9,841 nt of DNA from Gammaproteobacteria bacterium. GTDB lineage: Bacteria > Pseudomonadota > Gammaproteobacteria > GRL18. The translations under genes were made by a program, and so were the position numbers. Location: NCBI GenBank assembly GCA_024511395.1, contig JANELJ010000052.1:1-9841 (forward strand). Reading direction: 5' to 3'. Below, piece by piece: positions 7,772 through 9,841 of this stretch. Below the pieces are notes generated by a model. It saw only the letters and a program-made list of their open reading frames with translations. It searched no databases and was not told the DNA's origin. Within the stretch, counting starts at the first letter, position 1. Every line of letters begins with the position of its first letter.

Positions 7772-7900
7772 CCCTGACCGTGACTGGCTGAAGGTGCTGC
7801 CTTTCCGAGGCACTCAAGTACATCCATGTATCGCTTTGTGAAAACATCCATGTTTTCAACCCCCCCGGAAAGGCAGCACCTTCAGCCAGTCACTCTAGGG
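7772..7900. repeat. 129-base palindromic element with perfect 28-base arms and twin loop hairpins
   Basis: The left arm 7780-7807 (begins GTGACTGGCTGAAGG) is the exact reverse complement of the right arm 7866-7893 (ends CCTTCAGCCAGTCAC), 28 of 28 bases. Outside them CCCT (7772-7775) pairs with AGGG (7897-7900). The 58-base loop contains two further hairpins, 7819-7830 (TACA-TCCA-TGTA) and 7839-7858 (TGAAAACA-TCCA-TGTTTTCA), which share the apex ACATCCATGT. No T-run follows on either strand, so it is not a standard intrinsic terminator. No protein is convincingly encoded. The form fits a dispersed palindromic repeat or non-autonomous mobile element in a gap between operons. A GTAG at 7765-7768 lies just outside the left foot. 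No clear target duplication is visible. Confidence 0.85.
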
Positions 7901-7950
7901 TATTTCAATTTGAGCTATGAGGCTTTTAGTTAGTGTAGGGAGGGAAAAAA

Positions 7951-8286
7951 ATGTCAGATTGTCTGTTCTGCAAAATAATCGCCGGGGATATTCCTGCAAA
8001 TATTGTCTATCAGGATGATAAGATTCTGGTTTTCAGGGATATAAATCCGAAAGCGGATGTCCATTTATTAATGGTTCCTAAGAAACATGTGGAAAGTTTG
8101 GCTAAATTAAATGAATCTCATCATGACCTGATAGCCTATATGATGTTAAAATTGCCCGAATTGGCTGAAGCTCAGGGATTGTCGAGCGGTTTCAAGACAA
8201 TTATAAATACCGGGAAAGAAGGTGGGCAGGAAGTGTTTCATCTTCATATTCATTTGCTGGGCGGTAAGAATCTGCCTGGATTTTAA
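7951..8286 (+). CDS. hinT: HIT-family purine nucleoside phosphoramidase, HinT-like
   Basis: A 111-residue histidine-triad protein. The active-site triad is H97, H99, H101 in VFHLHIHLLGG, and the N-terminus SDCLFCKIIAGDIPA carries the C4/C7 pair seen in many HinT proteins. The family hydrolyses adenosine phosphoramidates and related aminoacyl-adenylates as a homodimer; the cellular role in bacteria is not settled. The length is normal. The ribosome site is strong, GGGAGGG at 7938-7944, six bases before ATG 7951. The gene sits between the his and tat genes, an order seen in other gammaproteobacteria, and here it is bracketed by two palindromic elements (7772-7900 and 8289-8323). Its codons look more AT-rich than those of the his genes by eye. 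Confidence 0.95.
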   Translation: MSDCLFCKIIAGDIPANIVYQDDKILVFRDINPKADVHLLMVPKKHVESLAKLNESHHDLIAYMMLKLPELAEAQGLSSGFKTIINTGKEGGQEVFHLHIHLLGGKNLPGF

Positions 8287-8288
8287 GT

Positions 8289-8323
8289 ACTCTCCTCCTT
8301 TAAATAAAGGAGATTGAGGGAGT
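8289..8323. repeat. short palindromic (REP-like) repeat, copy 2
   Basis: CTCCTTTA (8295-8302) and TAAAGGAG (8305-8312) are perfect inverted repeats. An outer stem ACTCTC (8289-8294) pairs with GGGAGT (8318-8323), with one T-G pair, leaving ATTGA (8313-8317) bulged. It starts three bases after the hinT stop and may help end or protect the hinT transcript, but the following TTTAAATTTT is not a clean U-run. Its core matches the hairpin at 2874-2894. Confidence 0.6.
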
Positions 8324-8359
8324 TTAAATTTTAACTGTTTGTTAGTATGGGAGAATCCA

Positions 8360-8605
8360 ATGGGATTTGGTGTTACTGAGTTATTAATTATTCTGGCCAT
8401 TGTTCTGGTTTTATTTGGTGCCAAGAAGCTGCGTAATATTGGTGGTGATCTGGGTGGTGCTATCAAGAACTTTAAAACGGCTATGAAAGAAGAAGAAAAT
8501 GCCCCTGAAGCATCCACCAAAACCACCGTACAACTGGATGAAAAATCCGGTGCAACCATTGAAGGTCAGGTAGAACACAGTTCTGAGAAAAAAGAACAGG
8601 TTTAA
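8360..8605 (+). CDS. tatA: Sec-independent protein translocase TatA
   Basis: An 81-residue inner-membrane protein that multimerises to form the passage for folded, twin-arginine-signal proteins. It has one N-terminal transmembrane helix (about residues 6-19, [13 protein letters not shown]), the hinge F19-G20, then the amphipathic helix [18 protein letters not shown] with F38 at the position of E. coli F39, and an acidic, flexible tail. The start ATG 8360 is supported by GGGAGA at 8349-8354, six bases upstream, and by the family N-terminus MGFG. An in-frame TTG at 8339 would add seven non-family residues and is rejected. tatB follows after an unusually long 90-base gap. Confidence 0.95.
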   Translation: MGFGVTELLIILAIVLVLFGAKKLRNIGGDLGGAIKNFKTAMKEEENAPEASTKTTVQLDEKSGATIEGQVEHSSEKKEQV

Positions 8606-8616
8606 TCTGTTTTTTT
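8590..8616 (+). terminator. possible weak terminator or attenuator at the end of tatA
   Basis: Bases 8590-8599 can pair with 8607-8616 (10 pairs, one G-U) around a 7-base loop that contains the tatA stop codon, and seven T (8610-8616) end the structure. The stem is mostly A-U with only a CAG/CTG core, so any termination would be inefficient. It could lower tatB and tatC expression relative to tatA. Confidence 0.25.
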
Positions 8617-8632
8617 CCAACCATTTGTTTTA

Positions 8633-8667
8633 TTCAGTCAGCAGTTCAGGCAAGGGTCTGACTGAAC
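8633..8667 (+). promoter_or_regulatory. tatA-tatB intergenic hairpin with a competing alternative stem
   Basis: TTCAGTCAG (8633-8641) pairs perfectly with CTGACTGAA (8658-8666) over 9 bp with a 16-base loop. A second left arm, GTTCAG (8644-8649), can instead pair with CTGAAC (8662-8667), so the two stems exclude each other. The structure ends 28 bases before the tatB start. It lacks a T-run. It may be an mRNA processing or stability element; any function is inference. Confidence 0.4.
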
Positions 8668-8695
8668 ATTCTTATTCAGGGTATTATCTTTAGAT

Positions 8696-9052
8696 ATGTT
8701 TGATATTGGATTCTGGGAATTATCCCTTATTGGTATAGTCGCCTTACTGGTTATCGGGCCGGAGCGCCTCCCGGCTGTGGCTCGTACTGTGGGTAAATAC
8801 GTCGGCAAGGCCAATCATTTTATTTCCAATATCAAGGAAGATATTAATAAAGAGCTCAAGGACGAAGATCTCAAGCACATTCTGGCCGAACAGCAAAAAC
8901 TGGCCGAAGAATATAAAAATGCCGCCAGTGCCATGAACTCTACCGTTTCTTCTGAAACTGAATCACTGCGTGAAAGCGTACAGATGGACGGTTTGCTGGA
9001 AATTCAGGAGCCGGATGAGAATAAACCTACAAAAGGCAGTCCCGACACCTAA
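8696..9052 (+). CDS. tatB: Sec-independent protein translocase TatB (C-terminus apparently frameshifted)
   Basis: A 118-residue protein as read. TatB works with TatC as the receptor for twin-arginine signal peptides in the inner membrane. The N-terminus [26 protein letters not shown] is diagnostic, with E8 in the membrane helix and the G21-P22 hinge, followed by an amphipathic helix ([14 protein letters not shown]) and a charged helical region to about residue 75. The tail stops early at TAA 9050-9052, while another frame continues with a TatB-like polar tail to TGA 9144-9146 (see the entry for 9035-9146). A one-base change in the A4 run 9031-9034 would give 149 residues, closer to usual TatB length. 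The C-terminal tail is the least conserved part, so the short form may still work. The Shine-Dalgarno is weak. Confidence 0.93.
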   Translation: MFDIGFWELSLIGIVALLVIGPERLPAVARTVGKYVGKANHFISNIKEDINKELKDEDLKHILAEQQKLAEEYKNAASAMNSTVSSETESLRESVQMDGLLEIQEPDENKPTKGSPDT

Positions 9053-9146
9053 AGTAAACGAAAACCGTTCAGACAAACAGGCTGAAGCCGCTCACAGCAC
9101 TGCATCCTCAGAATCCACCCCGGACAATACTTCTAAGGCTTCCTGA
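9035..9146 (+). other. out-of-frame continuation of tatB
   Basis: In the +1 frame relative to tatB, the sequence from 9036 reads [20 protein letters not shown], then a Ser/Thr/Ala-rich stretch ending NTSKAS at TGA 9144-9146. The polar, Ala/Ser/Pro-rich composition is typical of TatB tails. Removing one A from 9031-9034 joins it smoothly to PDENKPTK. It has no start codon or ribosome site of its own. Explanations are a real frameshift mutation, a sequencing error in a short homopolymer, or, less likely, +1 recoding. Confidence 0.6.
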
Positions 9147-9190
9147 GAATTTAAAAGAAGACGATACAAAAGAGATTTTAATTTTATTTT

Positions 9191-9841
9191 ATGAGTACAT
9201 CACAGGCCGATCAGGAACCACCAATGGAACATGAACAACCGTTTATGAGCCATTTAATTGAATTACGTGACAGGATTCTGCGTATTGTTGTCGTGGTTAT
9301 TGCCATTTTTATGGTGCTGTTCTTTTTTGCCAACGACCTGTACCACATTGTATCAGCACCCCTGCTGGCACAGCTGCCCGATGGCAGTACCATGATTGCC
9401 ACCGGTGTGGCGGCGCCGTTTTTAACCCCGTTTAAGTTAAGTCTGGTCACTTCAATTTTTATTGCCATTCCCTTTATTTTTTACCAGTTCTGGTCCTTTG
9501 TGGCACCGGGCCTGTACCGCCATGAAAAACGTCTGGCTCTGCCTTTACTGGTGTCCAGTATTTTCCTGTTTTATGCCGGTATTGTATTTTCATTTTATGT
9601 AGTCTTTCCCCTGATGTTTGCTTTTTTCACTGCTACCACACCGGAAGGCGTGGCCATGATGACGGACATCAGTCAGTATCTCGATTTTGTCTTAAAAATG
9701 TTTTTTGCCTTTGGTCTGGCTTTTGAAGTACCCATTGTTACTATTGTGCTAACGATTACCGGTGTGACCAATGCCGATAAACTGGCAGAAAAGCGGCCTT
9801 ATATTATTGTAGGCTCTTTTGTTGTCGGCATGCTGCTGACC
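9191..9841 (+). CDS. tatC: Sec-independent protein translocase TatC (partial, runs off the right edge)
   Basis: The first 217 residues of TatC, the polytopic inner-membrane core of the Tat receptor complex. The cytoplasmic N-terminal motif HLIELRDRI (21-29) precedes the first helix (about 30-48). The periplasmic motif LPDGSTMIATGVAAPF (62-77), the first cytoplasmic loop motif FWSFVAPGLYRHEKR with E112 (position of E. coli E103, signal-peptide binding), and FAFGLAFEVP with E179 (E. coli E170) are all present. About five of the usual six membrane helices are inside the window; the stop codon lies beyond it. ATG 9191 is taken as the start; ATG 9224 or 9245 are possible and would give a shorter N-terminus. 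No strong ribosome site precedes any of them. Confidence 0.95.
   Translation, partial: MSTSQADQEPPMEHEQPFMSHLIELRDRILRIVVVVIAIFMVLFFFANDLYHIVSAPLLAQLPDGSTMIATGVAAPFLTPFKLSLVTSIFIAIPFIFYQFWSFVAPGLYRHEKRLALPLLVSSIFLFYAGIVFSFYVVFPLMFAFFTATTPEGVAMMTDISQYLDFVLKMFFAFGLAFEVPIVTIVLTITGVTNADKLAEKRPYIIVGSFVVGMLLT

Noticed and set aside
7663..7851. Minus-strand open frame across the large palindrome.
   Set aside because: It is a by-product of the inverted repeat and of antisense hisE, with no ribosome site or protein family.
8339..8359. TTG start that would extend tatA by seven residues.
   Set aside because: ATG 8360 has a good ribosome site and gives the family N-terminus MGFG.
8146..8559. Minus-strand open frame of 137 codons opposite hinT and tatA.
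   Set aside because: It overlaps two well-supported genes and reads through the short palindrome (SPLFKGGE-type peptide), a common spurious translation of such repeats.

Overview
The window looks like chromosomal DNA of a gammaproteobacterium, AT-leaning to balanced in composition. The evidence is the gene order hisB-hisH-hisA-hisF-hisI-hisE-hinT-tatA-tatB-tatC, an Fnr/Anr-type regulator with the CX2CX5C...C iron-sulfur pattern, and an RpfC/BarA-style hybrid histidine kinase. A single-function hisB and separate hisI and hisE argue against Enterobacterales, where hisB and hisIE are fusions. The species cannot be named from this sequence alone.

Left part (1-3900): on the minus strand at the extreme left is a hairpin followed by a boxA-like element. 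This is the arrangement of an rRNA leader, so a ribosomal RNA operon probably starts just beyond the left edge. Next come a minus-strand cysteine-cluster (YkgJ-type) protein and a plus-strand membrane hybrid histidine kinase whose first receiver has lost its phospho-acceptor aspartate. After the kinase is a short palindromic repeat, then the wreck of a stand-alone receiver gene whose first and last segments are joined out of frame. A minus-strand fnr gene follows, with a near-perfect FNR box just upstream of it.

Middle (4000-7760): a promoter with a perfect -10 TATAAT leads into six histidine-biosynthesis genes in one direction, with short gaps or overlap. HisE and HisI act on early intermediates (PR-ATP, PR-AMP), HisA isomerises ProFAR, HisH-HisF form imidazole glycerol phosphate synthase, and HisB dehydrates the product. 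hisG, hisD and hisC are not in the window.

Right part (7757-9841): a 129-base palindromic element with perfect 28-base arms and two small hairpins in its loop separates hisE from hinT. A second short palindrome, related to the one after the kinase, separates hinT from tatA. The Tat export genes follow. tatA and tatB are 90 bases apart with predicted hairpins between them. tatB appears to be shortened by a one-base frameshift, and tatC runs off the right edge.

Most of the window is housekeeping. No CRISPR array, tRNA gene, complete insertion sequence or obvious new multigene system was seen. The least explained items are the large palindrome, the shared short palindrome, the broken receiver gene, the degenerate receiver in the kinase and the tatB frameshift.
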